Source: Dipteronia dyeriana | Lineage: Eukaryota > Streptophyta > Magnoliopsida > Sapindales > Sapindaceae | Reading direction: 5' to 3' | Assembly (NCBI GenBank): GCA_032871835.1 | Contig: CM065296.1 | Span: 54,899,288-54,963,287, forward strand | Length of the DNA: 64,000 bases | Made by a program: the position numbers and the translations under genes | The notes under the pieces: model-generated | Seen by the model: the letters and a program-made list of their open reading frames with translations, nothing else | The model's database searches: none | Told to the model about the DNA's origin: nothing | Shown here: in pieces, positions 12,586 to 24,655 of the stretch | How the letters are laid out: each line of letters opens with the position of its first letter | Numbering within the stretch: the stretch's first letter is position 1

Positions 12586-13728
12586 TGTTAATAGCCAAAT
12601 TCGGTCCAAAGGGAAATTTTCCACCTAGCCAAATACCTGGTAGAAGGTACCTCTTGATACCTGCTAAAAAGAGCATGCTACAACCAGCCTCGAATGTGCC
12701 CAATCCTATATGATCGAGGCACCCCAATATCTTTATCAAGGTAAGGTAAGACCCTGTCACCTCTATAAAGTACCCAACTGAGACCTAGGCACCTCAGAAC
12801 TACCTCGTTTGTCCATCAAGACACCTGTCCTACCTCCGTAACAGAAAAGAGGAAGGTCATAGAGCTATAACAAGATCGTTCAAGTGCCAGGGTCCCTAGG
12901 ATACCCCGCTAGCGGACCGGTACCACAGGGTACCTCGCAACCAGATTAATCAAGATCCGTACAACAAGATCGACACTTTAAGGTACCTCACCACCGTATT
13001 GGTACCTAGAGATACCTCAAAATCGAAAACAATCCCCCAAGTAGCCTCTATGCATTACCTTGTTAAACGGTGAGCAGAATAAGAATTATTCTCTAAAACG
13101 TATCAAACTTCCATGTGCATGCAAACCAAGTTGAAGAGTCAAAGAAAGAAATAAATACATCTTCGTTGAAAATATCTTCAAAACAGCTAATTCTTCGGAG
13201 TCAGCAACATTAAAACGAAAAATCCCTTTTTTAAAAAGAGGAAGATCAATTCAGCGATTCAAGACTTATACACCACGAATCAACCCTAAAGGCTCATACT
13301 ATAAATATATCAGTAAAGGCACGTATGCGGAATCGACCATTAGCTATCCAAATACCCATCCTCTAGTGAAAATAAGGTCCAGAAGGTTGTTGCTTAGTTT
13401 TACCCTTGAAATGAAGTAAAGCCATCTCCATTGATTTTTTGTCCACTTATCGACATATACGAGTTCGCCACCTCCAATTAGTTAAGCAAAAGAGATAGAA
13501 AAAGAGAGTTTAACACTTTCGATGTTCTTGAAATCAAACACTATAAATTTAATAAAACAGTACCATAATCTCCTATGATTATATTATCAGTTAATTGTTT
13601 TTCTTCCACTCTCACTCTTCATGTTATAACCGGTACCAAAGGCACCTACCTCGATTGCAGCCTAACTAGGTAGCGATCTTAAGGGTGTTAATTGAGATTC
13701 CTCACCTTGTGTGAATTCTTGGTTAACA
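12586..13728 (+). repeat. 5' LTR of the Tat-like element (copy B)
   Basis: Starts TGTTAATAGCC and ends GGTTAACA (ending at 13,728). It is homologous to LTR A at 4,760-5,863. The tail with GGTGTTAATTGAGATTCCTC is nearly the same in both. The primer site that follows shows that it is the 5' LTR. Confidence 0.8.
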
Positions 13729-13760
13729 CTTTTAGGGGCCTTCTGTGGGAAGATTTCACA
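13729..13760 (+). other. Primer-binding site, Tat-like element
   Basis: CTTTTAGGGGCCTTCTGTGG follows the LTR. It is a mutated form of the ATTTGGCGCC.TCTGTGGGGA sequence usual in plant gypsy elements of this kind. Confidence 0.6.
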
Positions 13761-14104
13761 CCCTTTATAAAATAACGTTTTTATCATATTTGCAGGATCA
13801 TGAGGCTTCGATCATTTTAACAGTTGTCCGAGGCTTTAGGGTACCTGTCTCTTGCTTCAAAAAAAAAGGTTACAAAAGAGAAGGAAGAAGTCGAGAAATC
13901 ACCATCCTACGTCAATCCCGTCTACTACTGCGGGGCTCCGTTTACCTCGGTAGCAGATCAGGCTATGCTTAAGCAATAGGCTACAGCTTTCGTTGAGAGC
14001 GTCTTCCTCCGACTTGTGGCAGAGGGATTCACTCCCAGCCAGCTAAGCCTAGTACCCGAGAAGATCCCCATAGATCGGGGACCAGGCCGACCGCCCTAGA
14101 CAGG

Positions 14105-15351
14105 TTGGGACCACCACCACTGGTACCAATCCATGACAGGTTGGGACCTTTCTCCTCGGTTAAAGATAGATTAGGGCCTATGCCCTCAGATTCACTTAGA
14201 TTGGCTTGTTATCAACCCAGACAAGTAAAATCAGTTGCTGACATCCCGCTAGGTAGACCTTACCGCTCTGTTAGACTTGAGGATACCAAAAGAAAGCCTA
14301 GACCCGAGGCAGGAGGTAGCCAGAGAAACACCAGGAAAGATTATCCCCCTAAAGATAACAAGGACAAGATCTCTATCTCCTTTGAGAGCTCTGACAATGA
14401 AGACTCTGGAGTTTAGTCTAAGAACATCAGGAACAAGTCCTTTTGGGATAAGTTGGCTCGGATGCAAAAAGAGATCCAGGAGTTGAAGAAATGCAAACAC
14501 CAAGAGAGTAGGAATGGTCCGTTGGGCGAGATGAACGGTCCTTTCTCTAGGAGAATCAGGAAAGCAGAGCTCCCTCTTAAATTTAAAATACAGGATGACA
14601 AATATTCTGGCACTGAAAATCCTCTGAGCCACATGAAAATCTTCATCCAGCAAATGGAGGTCTAAAATGCTACAAGAGCAGCCATGTGTACAATTTTCCC
14701 GACCATGCTGATTTACTATGCCAAAACATGGTTCAGAAAGTTGCCAGCAAGTATCGTTGATTGCTTTTCCAAATTATCGAGCAGGTAGAAATAGATGAAC
14801 AACTTAGAGTCTAGATCGAGCAAGATGACATAAGAACTGCCAAGCTCTAGAAGAAGTAAGCGCCCAAGCCTGCACCGACCTAGAAGGCTCGGAACAGACC
14901 TTCCAATCGGTCCACATATCGACCACCACCTTACCAACCTCAGCGGGACCGGTACCCGGCTAGGAGAACCCCTCATCGAGCCTCACCTCTTTCCAGAGTA
15001 GTGGCCCCCACAACATAGGAAGAGAGGGGATATGACAACTATGCTCCTTTAAACGTATCCTGCAAGACGATTTACATTGTCATCCGAGGTAAGGGGCTAT
15101 AAAGAAAGCTTGCTCCTATAAAAGCGCTAGTAGATGCATGAAACAGGTACAAGTACTGCGATTTCCATGAGGATGTGGGACACAACACCTCAAGTGTTAC
15201 AACCTCTATAACCAGATCGAATCCTTGGTTAAAGGCGATTGTTTGGTAGAATTCTTGCTGCAGGTTTGAGATAGCATCCATACATGCAAGGAGGTTCAGG
15301 TCCAGTTCTGCATTGTTTCCCCAGCTGCTTTTAGGGCCAAAAGTGATTCTG
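14105..15351 (+). pseudogene. Gag of the Tat-like element, broken and interrupted
   Basis: A polar N-terminal part (14,105-14,416) is followed, in another frame, by the gag core: LPLKFKIQDDKYSGTENPLS (14,571-14,630), HMKIFIQQMEV (14,631-14,663), then after a stop NATRAAMCTIFPTML and AKTWFRKLPASIVDCFSKL (near 14,667-14,780). Further on is the Cys-His gag motif of this lineage, seen as YCDFHEDVGHNTSSCYNLYN in a shifted frame near 15,157-15,215, followed by VKGDCLVEFLLQV. The gag is then split by a MITE and picks up again near 16,075. Several stops and frameshifts are present. Confidence 0.75.
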
Positions 15352-16070
15352 GACCTAAGACATGGTGTTTGGTAAAATCATGGGGAAGTGCTTTTGGTCA
15401 CTTTTAACTTCTCCCAACTGAGTTTTTGAGAAGCTACAAATACATGCTTTTGTATTTTGGCTTCTGCTTTTAGAAAACGCGCTACAGTGATATTAAATTA
15501 AATTTTACTAACTTTCTCACTTTGTACTTGTTTTTAACAAAATTTAACAAAAAACAAATAGAGTTATATTTCTGTTAAAAAAAATGTTACCATAACTGTA
15601 TAAAAAAAATGGGATAATTAATTCAATAAAGTAGAATAAAAATTAAATAAAAAAAATAAAGTAGAATAAAATAAAGAAATAAAGAAATAAAGAAATTGGG
15701 CTAATTAATTAAATAAAGTAGAATAAAAAAATGGGGCTAATTAATTCAATAAACTATAATAAAAAATGGGGCTAATTAATTCAATAAAGTACCATAATTA
15801 TATAAACACAAATAAACAAGAAAAATGTAAAGTATAACACATTAGTAACATTTAGATGTCTATATCCTTCTAGTAATTCTACACACTCACAACACTTTTT
15901 ATTTCAGTTTACCAAACACATTCAAATTGCTTATAGTTCTCACAGCACTTTTAAAAATCAGTTTACCAAACACTCAGCTGATTCTTACCACAACAATTCT
16001 AAAAGCAATTCCCCCCATAACAATTTCAAAAGCACTTCTCCCCACAGCAAATCAATGTCAAACTAGGCCT
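15352..16070. mobile_element. MITE (hAT-like or similar) inserted in gag
   Basis: An AT-rich, non-coding block of about 720 bp interrupts gag. Its two ends are imperfect inverted repeats built around GGGGA.AGTGCTTTTG (left near 15,383-15,400; right, as the reverse complement, near 16,025-16,045), and words such as TTTGGTAAA recur at both ends in inverted form. Such GTTTGGTAAA / AGTGCTTTTG termini are familiar from plant MITEs. The exact ends and target duplication could not be fixed by eye. Confidence 0.5.
15600..15795. repeat. AT-rich tandem repeat inside the MITE
   Basis: Three to four imperfect copies of a unit of about 40-60 bp containing GGGGCTAATTAATTCAATAA, with an embedded run of AAATAAAG units. 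It probably arose by slippage inside the MITE. Confidence 0.65.
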
Positions 16071-17830
16071 CAATCCGATATCCGAGATCACACAGAGAAG
16101 AGAAAAAAGGAACAGAAAGACCTGATATAGGAAATCAAAGTCATACACACCTTTAACGGAGGACCCACCCTAGCTGGTACCTCTAACAATTACAGAATGA
16201 ACCACGCAAGGAAGATTCCCTAGATTGAAGAGGGCCAAAGAATCTTTAAAGTAGAAAAAGGCTTGGCGGGAACTTCCCATTCTGCCAAGATCTTTTTTAC
16301 TGAAGCAGATGTGTACAGTATTGTACAGCCACACGACGGTTGTCATGGTATAGATCACCAATAGCTTGGCCTACCACGTCCTAATTGACACAGGTAGCAG
16401 CATGGACATCTTTTTCAAGGACACTCTAGAAAACTCAACTACAACAGTTGCATCACCCCCATGTACGGTTTCACTAGGGACTCGATCATACCAGTGGGAT
16501 AAAAAATTCTACTGGTTATCGTTAGGACTACGCCTCTACAACATAACATCATGGCAGGCTTCGTTGTGGTGACACCCCATCGATCTACAACACCATTTTT
16601 GTTATGTCTTTCGTATCAGCACTCAAGGGGGTGCTATCCATCTACCATATCATCCTGAAGTTCCTAGTTGGGAACGAGGTAAGTGAGGTACATAGAGATC
16701 AGCAAGTCGCCCATAAGTGTTACGTATTATCCACCAATCCCATAACATTAGCAAAGCAGTATATGCAGATAGCTGTCGTGTAAGGACAAGAATCATTAAA
16801 GATGAATTTCGAGGTCCTAGGTGTTTCAAAAGAGTTCACAGTGTATCTAGAGACCTATATCCAAGTTTAGAATGAAGTAGAAGAAGACAGGGGGTGGACT
16901 AGTAGCCACCCTGTTGATATGTTAGATGAAGTTTTGGTAAGAGAAGACGACCCATCCAAGGTTGTCAAAGTTGGGGCCATATTTGAACCGGGAGTAAAAG
17001 AAGGCATGATCAAGGTCCTTCATGAATACAGTAACATATTCGCTTGAAGCCATGATGAAATGTCAGGGATCTCTATCTCTTTGGCCGCTCATAGGTTGGC
17101 AATCGACCACACTTTCAAACTGGTAAAAGAAAATAGGTGATACTTTAACGCCAAAAAGAACGTTACCATACTGGAAGAGGTCAAAAAATTGATAATTTTA
17201 GGATTCATCAGGGAATCTCGATACCCCGATTGGATTGTGAATGTGGTCATGGTCACAAAAACCAATGGGAAAAGGCGTATGTGCATATATTACACAGATC
17301 TTAACCGTGCCTGCACAAAGGATAGTTCCTCCCTACCCAAAATCTATCAACCGGTGGACTCCACTGTGGGAAACAGGCTCATGAGCTTTATGAATGTATT
17401 TTTGGGATATAACCAGATCATGATGCACCCCACTGACCAGGATTAAACTAGCTTCGTCACTAGGCAGAGTCTTTACTGCTACAAGACGATGCCATTCGGC
17501 CTTAAAATTACGGGTACTACATATCTTCGTCTGGTTATCAGTGATGCCATTTGGTTAGAGATAGGAAGGATGATGAAGGTGTCATCGATGACTTGATCAC
17601 CAAATCCCAAGTAGCAGAGGAGCATTAAGACCATCTTCATCGAACCTTCAAGATTGTAAGAAAGAACCAAATATGGTTGAACCCCGCCAAATGTGTATTT
17701 AGATTAATCGTGGGAAAATTCCTTTGGTTTATGGTTCACGAGACAGGTATATAGGCGAAACCAGAGAAGATTCAAGCTATTCTGGACCTGGAATCTTCTA
17801 TCTCACTCAAACAAGTACATGTGTTAACTG
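16071..17830 (+). pseudogene. Gypsy protease and reverse transcriptase, truncated
   Basis: The aspartic protease motif is seen as AYHVLIDTGSSMDIFFKDTL (16,367-16,426, D-T-G core intact), preceded by FNGGPTLAGTSN-like sequence at 16,152. The RT begins near 17,150. GFIRESRYPDWIVNVVMVTK (17,201-17,260) and RMCIYYTDLNRACTKDS (near 17,275-17,325) match the gypsy RT core, where the usual aspartate of VDFTDLN is kept in TDLN. SFMNVFLGYNQIMMHPTDQD (17,387-17,446) and YKTMPFGLK (near 17,480-17,505) follow. The segment that should hold YVDD (near 17,570) is destroyed by a frameshift. RNase H and integrase are absent: readable pol ends near 17,820. The copy is dead. Confidence 0.8.
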
Positions 17831-18165
17831 AAATCCGAGCTATTATGATCGAAAGTAGGCAATTGAGTTACGAAATGATTCTCGTCATGCATGAGGATTT
17901 TGTTATAGCCAAGATAGTTGGCCTAGTACGATATAGTGTACAAAAACAAGTTAGCAAATGGCTATAACCAATTGTAGATCGCTCGATTTTTAGTTAAATA
18001 TTCATTTTGACTCAGGCCGAGGTTATCCTGATCATACAACAAAACTTCCAATTCTTACTAAGCTACTTATTTAAGTAAAAACAACAAATAAGAAAATTTT
18101 TATATTAAAAATGTAAAGAGGTTACAAAAAGGTGGTTACATGAAAAATACAAATAGGAAGCAAGG
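17831..18165. other. Non-coding gap after truncated pol
   Basis: AT-rich sequence with no readable pol domain. It lies where RNase H and integrase should be, so it probably marks a large deletion joint. It ends where the minus-strand antisense ORF ends. Confidence 0.4.
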
Positions 18166-21100
18166 CTAAAGGGTCAAGCGTCTAGAGTGCTCGAAGGACC
18201 CCCAGCTCTGGATCTGCCAAGAGGAAGGTCATCGCTTTCATAATCCTTGGTCAAGTCTCTGAAATCCGACCAAGTGATATCATTCTTTGGGCCGTCAGCC
18301 ATGAATGGCAGTGTTTGGCAAGGGGCTAACATCAACTCCCTCTGTCAGATTGCCATTCTTTCCGCCGGTGTGGAAAACCTCTAAGGAAGACTTTGAAGGA
18401 AGCTCTAAATGCATAGGATGAGGATCCTTTCTGATGGATATGCAATAGGCCTTCCACCTGAACCTCTGGTTTTTTATGGCCTCCAAGGACTAGTCTTTAT
18501 GTCTCTTGTTAGTCTTGTCCCATTTTCGATAGGACTTCCTTAAGAACCTTTTTATGCCACTAAAAAATACTTGAGTAGTGGCTAGCCCTCTCTCAAATTC
18601 TCTTAGCATGACAACATCGAAGGCTAGAGACCTCTTGTAGCTATCTACATTCTAGACTTTAAGGGCTGACCTGGCCTACTAGGATAACACCTCTATACAT
18701 ACTTGTTGTTCTAGATCCCTTGTTTGGTGCTTATAGTGGATCTGAGCCTCCTTAGATTCCTGTTGCGTCTCACGCATGACTTACTGAGCAGAGGTAAAGG
18801 TTTCTTAGACAATCATGGTCTCCTCCTTGGATTTATTTTATATTGTTTCAGCCAGGATGGCCCTCTAACCGAGTTCAATGCTTCGTAATTATGCACTTGC
18901 GACCTTCTTCTCGAACTCTGTATTTTGTATGGTGAGCTTTTTGAGAGTTATCTCAATAGCAGAAACACTGCCCTGAACGTTGGCTATGGTCTTTCTCAGT
19001 CCCGGCATGGGTCTTCAATTTCTTCTCATACTGCCTGACTTTGGACACACAGGTATATGAGGACATGAGAGCATTATTCTTTTTAGTAAGAGCCTTCTTC
19101 AGTTCAGATCTGCAGTCTGCTTCTTCTCGTTAGCTAAGGCTCGAGTTAGCTCATTCACCAACTAAGAATACTAGTAAATACATAGGTGAAAGATAATGTA
19201 GAAAGCTCATACAAAGACTCCATTATTGAAGATCGTGAGGATCCGCTCGGAGTAACTAGTAGCTTTGGCTTCCCTCCAATACCCGTCGCCAATATACCCC
19301 TCGTTAGTTGACATCGATTGAAGAGTGGAAAGGGGGTCGGTGTGAGAGCTACTTGAACTAGGAAATTGGGAAGACCTAGAAACTAGAGCAACTGGGGGTG
19401 CTGAAATAGTAGACCCGACATGGTAGAAGCAGAAGTGGTCAAGGGTACTGTAGGAAGGGTTGAGCATGTAACACTTTGCACCTTTAAAATTTTAGTGCCC
19501 TCTCTAGCCTAAGAGGTAGTCGTAGGGACCTCAAAACTCTTCCCTCAGGGGCTTGACTTTCACTAACACCATCCAGAGGAAGGGACACATGAGGTGTGAT
19601 AGAGGGGGCATCCCAGATTAGCTCGCCTCGACGTCTTCAACTAGCTTACCTGTTGATCCTGTCCTTGATTTGAACATTGGGAGGAGTACTTTCTCCTTAG
19701 TGACATCAAGCAACTCCTCATCAATGAATTGCTCCTCGGAGTTAGGCCTACCATCAATAGAGTAAGAGTCAGTAAAGGCTATTTTACGTTTATTAAAAAA
19801 CTGCATAGAGGCCTTCCCTGGGCAATGTGAGGAAAGATCAGAAGTAGGACGATCAGCTTGAACATGAGAAGGCTTAAGATAAGAGAAAGGCATTGCCGGA
19901 TCAACTACATTGACCAGAACTGATAGGAGGGAAGAAGATGGTGTAGACATCTGATCGCCTATTTTCTTCGATGGTTGTTCCCATGGTCTACTGATCATCT
20001 TCCTCTTTCTCATCTAGGATGATATAATCATTCCCTGATTGTGAAGGCACCGGATCAGCAACATACGGAGCCTCGATTCTTTTATAGATGGTCTCAGCGG
20101 AGGAGGATCCCTCTATAGTCTTGGCCACTTTACCACCGGGGATCCTTTCACCAGATTCCACCCTACGGGATTTATCCTTACTTAGCTTATCTCTCCTTGG
20201 CCTATTCTTGGTATGTCTATCTCGGCTTGACCTCTTCCTACTAGACCAATCTCAGTCAGATTCCTTTGGGGTAGATTGCACCCGGGCGATCTCTAGATTA
20301 CCCTATTTTACCACTTTAGAAAGGATGGGCATCACGACCACTCATTTCAACTTGTCCAATAGGAACAACCAAAGAATCGCGATTAAACTCATATATGTGC
20401 TCCACCAAGTCATGCTCAGGGGAAGCAATTCCCTGTGCCACCTAATCAGCGGTCGCTTTTCTGCTAACCCGATCAAGGCTTTTAGCCTTTTTGGCTTGCT
20501 CACTAGCAACGATGTCCATCTTGTACATTGGAAAGAAAAGTATAAAGAAAAGCAAAAAGAACATAGCATACAATAAAAGCTAAGAGGTATAGGAACCGGG
20601 ACTTACAACGCTTGCACCGAGCAAAGATCATAGGGAAAAAACCCAACTCAATCTGCTTTTTTTTTGTATATAAATTACGACTGTCCCTGACCTCTCAAGA
20701 AGTCTGAGCCGCTTTGACAACTGTGTTGGCCTGGTCCCGACTCATCACAGGTATAGTCTTATTCCACAATTCAAGGCTACAAAAATGTCCCAAGACGTTG
20801 TTCTGAGCCAGTCGATGGGACGGGTCAGCCACCACAGTCTCACCCTAATCACCACTAACGAAGCACCAATTGTTCTTGTAGAAATTGTTTGATGAGGGGA
20901 ACCCCTAGATAAAGCCCTTGTGGTCCTTATGCGTGGGAGGGGTAGGATTTTCTTTTTAACCATGGGAAATCTAGCTGCTTGAAGAGGCTAATTAAAGATA
21001 GAAGGTTCCCCAAGTATCTGATCCACCCTGGGTATACAATTTGTGTATCTCCTGAGGGGTCGGCAGGTTCTTGGCCCTAATCATCTAACACATGTGCCAC

Positions 21101-21791
21101 AAGCTGATGAGCACTCGATATGAATTGTGGGTCATTATGGGTCAGTTGAGAAGGGGCAGTCCTGGCATAGACCAGGAATCGAGCGATGAAAGGTTGAATT
21201 GGGAAGGTGACCCCAGAGGATAATATAGCCCTATTAAAAGCAACCGCACTATGAGGAGGATTCCATACAACACGATCGCCACTGCGAGTTAATCGCACCT
21301 AATGCGAAAGGTCAAACCGATCTCTAAATTTCTTAGGCTCATCATTTGTCACTATGTTTATCTTGTAATCAAAGGCACAAGGGTGATCCACAGTAAACTT
21401 TAGCCTGCATGTCCGTCTTTCTCTCAAGACTTCCTTCATCTTTAATTTCTCAGAAACAAACTTCAAGTTCCTCGCCAGACGGGTGGTTTCCTTGGGCAAA
21501 GCTCTGGTGGTTTGTCTCGAACTGGCTGTCTTTGACATATCTGAGCAAATATCAATAGAACCAGAAGCAGAAGATGGAGGGTCCGCAAATGAGGGGAAAA
21601 AATCAGGACGCATTTAAAGCAATAGGCTGAAATGAAGGGGTATACATATAAAAGTGACCCAAACGTATGGATTCAAGACTAGAGACATTCTCATTATCGC
21701 CAGCCTCAATTGCACGCATAAGAAGTTCAAAATATTGATAGCAAAGAGTGGAATCCATACCTGAAATATTGATGAAAGTAACAAAAAACAC
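18166..21791 (-). pseudogene. Antisense ORF (Transposase_28-like) of the Tat-like element
   Basis: On the minus strand the readable pieces line up N- to C-terminal. First come MDSTLCYQYFELLMRA (near 21,755-21,705) and a basic, Ser/Thr-rich part (21,613-21,302). Next is the recognisable core GVTFPIQPFIARFLVYARTA (near 21,213-21,155) with PSQLTHNDPQF, matching the 'gypsy-type transposon' Transposase_28 pattern of hydrophobic helix plus APxQL. A charged linker (20,013-19,621) and a long coiled-coil-like tail (about 19,170-18,480, for example VNELTRALANEKKQ) follow. At least a dozen stops or shifts interrupt it. It runs opposite to gag-pol and lies just upstream of the 3' LTR, as in known Tat elements. 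Its function is unknown. The short ORF on the other strand at 20,088-20,576 is a shadow. Confidence 0.6.
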
Positions 21792-22200
21792 GAACTATAC
21801 GTGACGAGAAAAGGGAAACGAGGAAGAGTTTCAAGTTTAAATAAGTAAAAACTAAGGTTTTTTTAAAGAAAAAGTTAAGAATACGTGAGTGGGAAACAAA
21901 AAGTTTTGAATTAAATAGGAAAGTGTGATGTCATCAGAACACATGAACGTTGCGAAGAGTAACAGACGATAGCGGAAGTAGGTGCACGAAACCCGAAATT
22001 CACGCATCGTTCAAAATTCAAAAATTGGCCAAATGGTTACGTCAGCCGAAATATATGTGATTGAGGTTCACACTTAGCTGTTAAACATTAAATGTGCATT
22101 AATGATCTAAAGTAAAAGAAAAAATAATAAGTTAAACACATTTCACCGAGTTGATCCTATTTGAAACAAGACACTAGGTCTTGCATGTTTATGGGGGCAT
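21792..22200. other. Non-coding region with polypurine tract before the 3' LTR
   Basis: AT-rich. A possible upstream region for the antisense ORF lies at 21,800-21,950. The G-rich TGGGGGCA at 22,192-22,199 is directly followed by the LTR start and fits a degenerate polypurine tract. Confidence 0.45.
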
Positions 22201-22449
22201 TGTTATTGGTGAAATTTGGATGATATGACAAGTATGCAAAAGACAAGAGTCTGGGGAGCAACATCATCAGAAGCCAACTAGATCGAATCAACCTAAGTTG
22301 ACCAAAGAAAACCCTGTCAAACCCCTCAAATAAGAAAATGTAAATGATCGGGTAGGAAGGTTCGCTCGGGGTTGACAAGATGGTCGTGGCTAAGGTTATG
22401 ATAGGGAAAAACTACCGATCGAGGAAGTGAATTTGGTCGGGTGTAATAG
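22201..22449 (+). repeat. Start of the 3' LTR of the Tat-like element
   Basis: TGTTATTGGTGAAATTTGG resembles the starts of LTR A and B (TGTTAATAGCCAAATTTGG). Only 249 bp remain before the copia LTR begins at 22,450. The remainder of this LTR was not found to the right. Confidence 0.5.
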
Positions 22450-24637
22450 TGTTGGGATTATGCTCAATAGAAAGAGTGTGGTAATGTATTTGATAACCTT
22501 TTCATATTAATAAATTGATTTATAGTTTAACAAGTCTTATACCATTTATAGTTTAATTATTATAATTGTCAAAAGTAAATAATCATAAGGTCAAAAGACT
22601 ATGATAAAAGAAGAATTGTTCGTACATCTGGATATGTATGAGGTAGACACAATTCTTTAGTTAGTCTTGAATAATATTCATAACTTTAGATAAAGGTTGG
22701 GTGCCTTTATCTTGTCAAAGTTGTAGGTTCTTTTGCTAGCATTCAAGTGGGATCAAATGTGTTATGATGAGTAAAAAATCATCAAAGTGTGGTGTCTTTG
22801 GGCAAAAGAATCTAGTGCACTGGGTGCAGTGAATAAGATCATAGTGAAATACTTTATCCAGAACCGTCAATGGATAAAAGTTTTCACTTGAAGACAATCA
22901 GAGAGTATATCTCAAACTTGAGATAAATGATGTACTTATGGCTACAAGTGTTATCATTTGAGCTATCAATGAGTGCGATTATATAGCATAGTCTATCCTC
23001 GATAGTTTGGTGGTATTCATTTGTTAATCGATAGAGGACTTCATTTATAGATATGGACATCATGGCTCTATTTATTAAATGAGAGTAGAATATCATCATA
23101 TGGATGTTTTGAGGTATTGGATAATAAATATTAACATTAAGTTTTCAATAGTGTCTATTGAAATATGGCTTCTGGACAAGTTAAAATATTTAAGTTCAAA
23201 ATGTGGTCATATGAGTAAATATGGTAACTTAGAGTGCTATATGTCGTTTGTGAGCTCTTGGCAATTACTGATATTCTTCATGAGGATATATTATCTCCAT
23301 TAAGATTGTCTAGGGTATGCATGAGGAACATTAACTTATTCTATCTTTATTTCAGAGTTCAATTTTAGTTCTTTAGTGGAATAAACTAAAATTAATAGAT
23401 CGGACATAAGTGAATCATTTGTTGATTGTGATTAGGTTATGTCTATTAGAGCATAAATTTAGATAGCCCGCCAAGATCCCCAATCCACACGAACTTGTAT
23501 GGATCACTTGATATATTCTACCGGACCATTATTTGGGTCTATCTAGAATTGTATTAAGGCATATGGACTTGTTTCTTTTAGTAAGAATGGGTCTAGTTAA
23601 CATGTGGACTTTATATTTCGGTCCAATAGAATTAATAAAATAAGAAAAATAATATATATGCCCATCTATGGTCTTGGGCGGCAAGGCTATATAAAATAGC
23701 TTATTATATTGCTTTTTATTTTATTATTTAATTAAAAAGAAATTAATTAATTATTTATTTAATTAAAAATCAAAATCTTTTTCCTAATAGGAGAAGGTCT
23801 CATAATATTATACTATTGTTGGTAGTATAATCAATATTAAAGACTATATTTGATAAGTAGATAAATAAAAGGAATTATTTATCTAGTCAAATTAGGAAGT
23901 CTTTAATATGGTCACAAATACACCGGATTAGGAGTCTTGGTGTAGAAAAGAATTCTTTTTTTTTTTTTAAGGATTCTTGGTCACCAAGTAAATCGACCTA
24001 AGGAAAGGATTCTTACCCACCAAGTAAATCTTTCTTAGGAGAGGATTTGGTCTCATATATATAATACCTATAAAATTTGACCAAGAATTAATTTTTGGTG
24101 TGAGAAGTTGTTTTTTATTTGTTTTTTATTGTTATATAAAAATAAATAAAACTTCGTCCAAATCATTATGTGGAGAATTCGGCCAAGCATAAAGAAAAGA
24201 GGGAACGCTTTTGTTTTCGATAGTACACTAGTATCCTTTGCATCAAAAAGATTTTGTGTATAACATCAAATCAAGGTTCACGTGAGTTTCAATCAAATTG
24301 ATTGATAATTCACAAGTTACAAGACGTTCTTGGTTTTTCTCTTGGAGGATCATTGTGACTAACAAAGAAGAAGATTTTGTTTGTTTCCATCCTCAGGTAT
24401 ACAATTTAAAGATAGGGAGCCCACACTCCTAGGTGATTCACGTTTGTGATTGAATTGGAAGATCTTGCGGAATCAATACGATGCTAGTTCAATCGTCACG
24501 AAAAAAAAGGCACGATACTTTTTATATACATCAATTAATCTAGGGTTAAGGTTCTTGTTTTTTAAAAGAGACAAAAAATTATTTATACCAAACCCTAATT
24601 TTTTTTTTCACGCTTCCATTGTGCGATTTTCCCTACA
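22450..24637 (+). repeat. Complete 5' LTR of copia element 1 (family L1)
   Basis: 2,188 bp, starting TGTTGGGATTATGCTC and ending TTTTCCCTACA. It is followed by a tRNA-Met-type primer site, so it is a 5' LTR. Related copies in the window: 1-1,093 (right half), 28,842-29,068 (right end only), and the minus-strand solo LTR split between 30,739-31,667 and 39,372-40,379. Long poly-purine and poly-T runs are internal. ORFs in it (22,884-23,303 and 24,450-24,671) are not genes; the first also has a counterpart in the solo LTR at 39,526-39,750. Confidence 0.9.
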
Positions 24638-24655
24638 ATTAGTATCAGAATCTGA
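24638..24655 (+). other. Primer-binding site of copia element 1
   Basis: ATTAGTATCAGAATCTGA follows the LTR directly. It differs by a few bases from the TTGGTATCAGAGC site that pairs with the 3' end of initiator tRNA-Met, which plant copia elements use. Confidence 0.75.

Larger units (their letters stand above)
12586..22449 (+). mobile_element. Tat-like Ty3/gypsy retrotransposon, decayed, 3' LTR truncated
   Basis: Parts in order: 5' LTR (12,586-13,728), primer site, gag (about 14,105-15,351, interrupted by a MITE), protease and reverse transcriptase (16,071-17,830), then an antisense ORF (18,166-21,791), a polypurine tract and the first 249 bp of the 3' LTR (22,201-22,449). RNase H and integrase are missing between RT and the antisense ORF, so a large internal deletion is likely. 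The 3' LTR is cut by the copia LTR that starts at 22,450. Confidence 0.75.

Noticed and set aside
20088..20576. 162-codon plus-strand ORF
   Set aside because: It is antisense to the Transposase_28-like region, mostly Leu/Ser, with no motif; treated as a shadow.
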